Shown here piece by piece: positions 42,762 to 43,117 of a stretch of DNA of 43,117 nt. Each line of letters opens with the position of its first letter. The first letter of the stretch is position 1. The notes beneath the pieces were generated by a model, which was not told the origin of the DNA, did not search any database, and saw only the letters and a program-made list of their open reading frames with translations. The translations under genes were made by a program, and so were the position numbers. The stretch is from contig CAMYOC010000016.1 in assembly GCA_947259915.1 (NCBI GenBank), positions 1 to 43,117 on the forward strand. Reading direction: 5' to 3'. The stretch comes from an uncultured Gammaproteobacteria bacterium. Lineage in GTDB: Bacteria > Pseudomonadota > Gammaproteobacteria > Steroidobacterales > XN24.

Positions 42762-43117
42762 CTATTTCAGTTTCCGCCTTGCAAGTCTCAACGCGGCCAG
42801 ACCAGTGACCAGCAGGAGACCCGTGCCAGGCTCTGGCACGTCCGCCTGCTCTCCTAAAAGGAAAAAGTAGCGGCCCACAACGGGCTCTCCGAACGACGGA
42901 TCTTCCTCGAAGAAGCCGTCGTATCCGGGGTGGAGCGTCGGCGTACCGGTCGAGAAGTCATAGTTGTTGCAGGCAATGGCCTTGGTGTCCGGGTCTGCGG
43001 GGACGCCGCCCGGGCAAAGACCGCCGCCCGCAAAAAGCTCTGAGATACCGGCCCAATCAGGGAAATCCAGGTTCAATGCCTCCAGCATGTCGAAGGCAAG
43101 GCCCTGACCATCGTCAT
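42762..43117 (-). CDS. PEP-CTERM protein, C-terminal part (cut by window end)
   Basis: The frame is open to the window edge. The visible part is Gly/Asp/Phe-rich (CPGGVPADPDTKAIACNNYD) and ends with VPEPGTGLLLVTGLAALRL and ARRKLK, a textbook PEP-CTERM signal: PEP motif, TM helix, Arg cluster. Same direction as the previous PEP-CTERM gene, 93 nt upstream of it, so probably co-transcribed. The N-terminal part and start lie outside the window. Confidence 0.88.
   Translation of the reverse strand, partial: DDGQGLAFDMLEALNLDFPDWAGISELFAGGGLCPGGVPADPDTKAIACNNYDFSTGTPTLHPGYDGFFEEDPSFGEPVVGRYFFLLGEQADVPEPGTGLLLVTGLAALRLARRKLK

Overview
The window looks like a piece of a marine-type gammaproteobacterial chromosome with moderately high GC. 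This rests on the 23S/5S rRNA sequence, an ExbB/ExbD/TonB-like envelope motor, a Wzi-family outer-membrane protein, PEP-CTERM proteins and the many TolB-like/TPR membrane proteins. Genus cannot be decided from the sequence.

Layout. (1) 1-876: 3' end of a 23S rRNA, a complete 5S rRNA and two terminator regions; the 5S tail plus terminator is duplicated here, and a third decayed copy lies at 4870-4938. (2) 996-4457: a TolB-like/TPR membrane protein (+) and a TM-helix-type mechanosensitive channel (-) flanked by a 29-bp direct repeat. (3) 4458-5582: mostly non-coding, possibly decayed, sequence. (4) 5583-26118: the main find, a 20.5-kb co-directional locus. A cyclic-di-GMP-I (GEMM) riboswitch heads a tightly packed set of genes: a coiled-coil periplasmic protein, a large TPR protein, two TPR lipoproteins, a small periplasmic protein, an ExbB/TolQ-like channel, two ExbD/TolR-like proteins and an AgmX/TonB-like protein. 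A second c-di-GMP-I riboswitch then precedes a 1716-residue DUF11-repeat exported protein and a 1701-residue outer-membrane protein with three OmpA-like domains and a large beta-barrel. I read this as a proton-driven, envelope-spanning machine (Agl/Glt- or Tol-Pal-like logic) coupled to a giant surface or periplasmic structure, with both halves under c-di-GMP control. (5) 26658-28764: an MscS-family channel and a small lipoprotein. (6) 34543-29057 (-): a compact six-gene set: HPt protein, OmpR-type response regulator, coiled-coil protein, roadblock-like/OmpA transmembrane protein, Rab/Ras-like small GTPase and hybrid histidine kinase. It looks like a phosphorelay coupled to a small-GTPase switch and a peptidoglycan-binding membrane protein. 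(7) 34979-43117: a lipoprotein with eight 23-residue repeats and a peptidoglycan-binding domain, a CadC-like wHTH/TolB/TPR membrane regulator, a repeat lipoprotein whose 5' end carries a frameshifting duplication, a Wzi-like porin with a probable C-terminal frameshift, and two PEP-CTERM proteins, the last cut by the window edge.

No CRISPR array, insertion sequence, integrase or tRNA gene was found. Functions are inferred from motifs and family knowledge; no database search was run.
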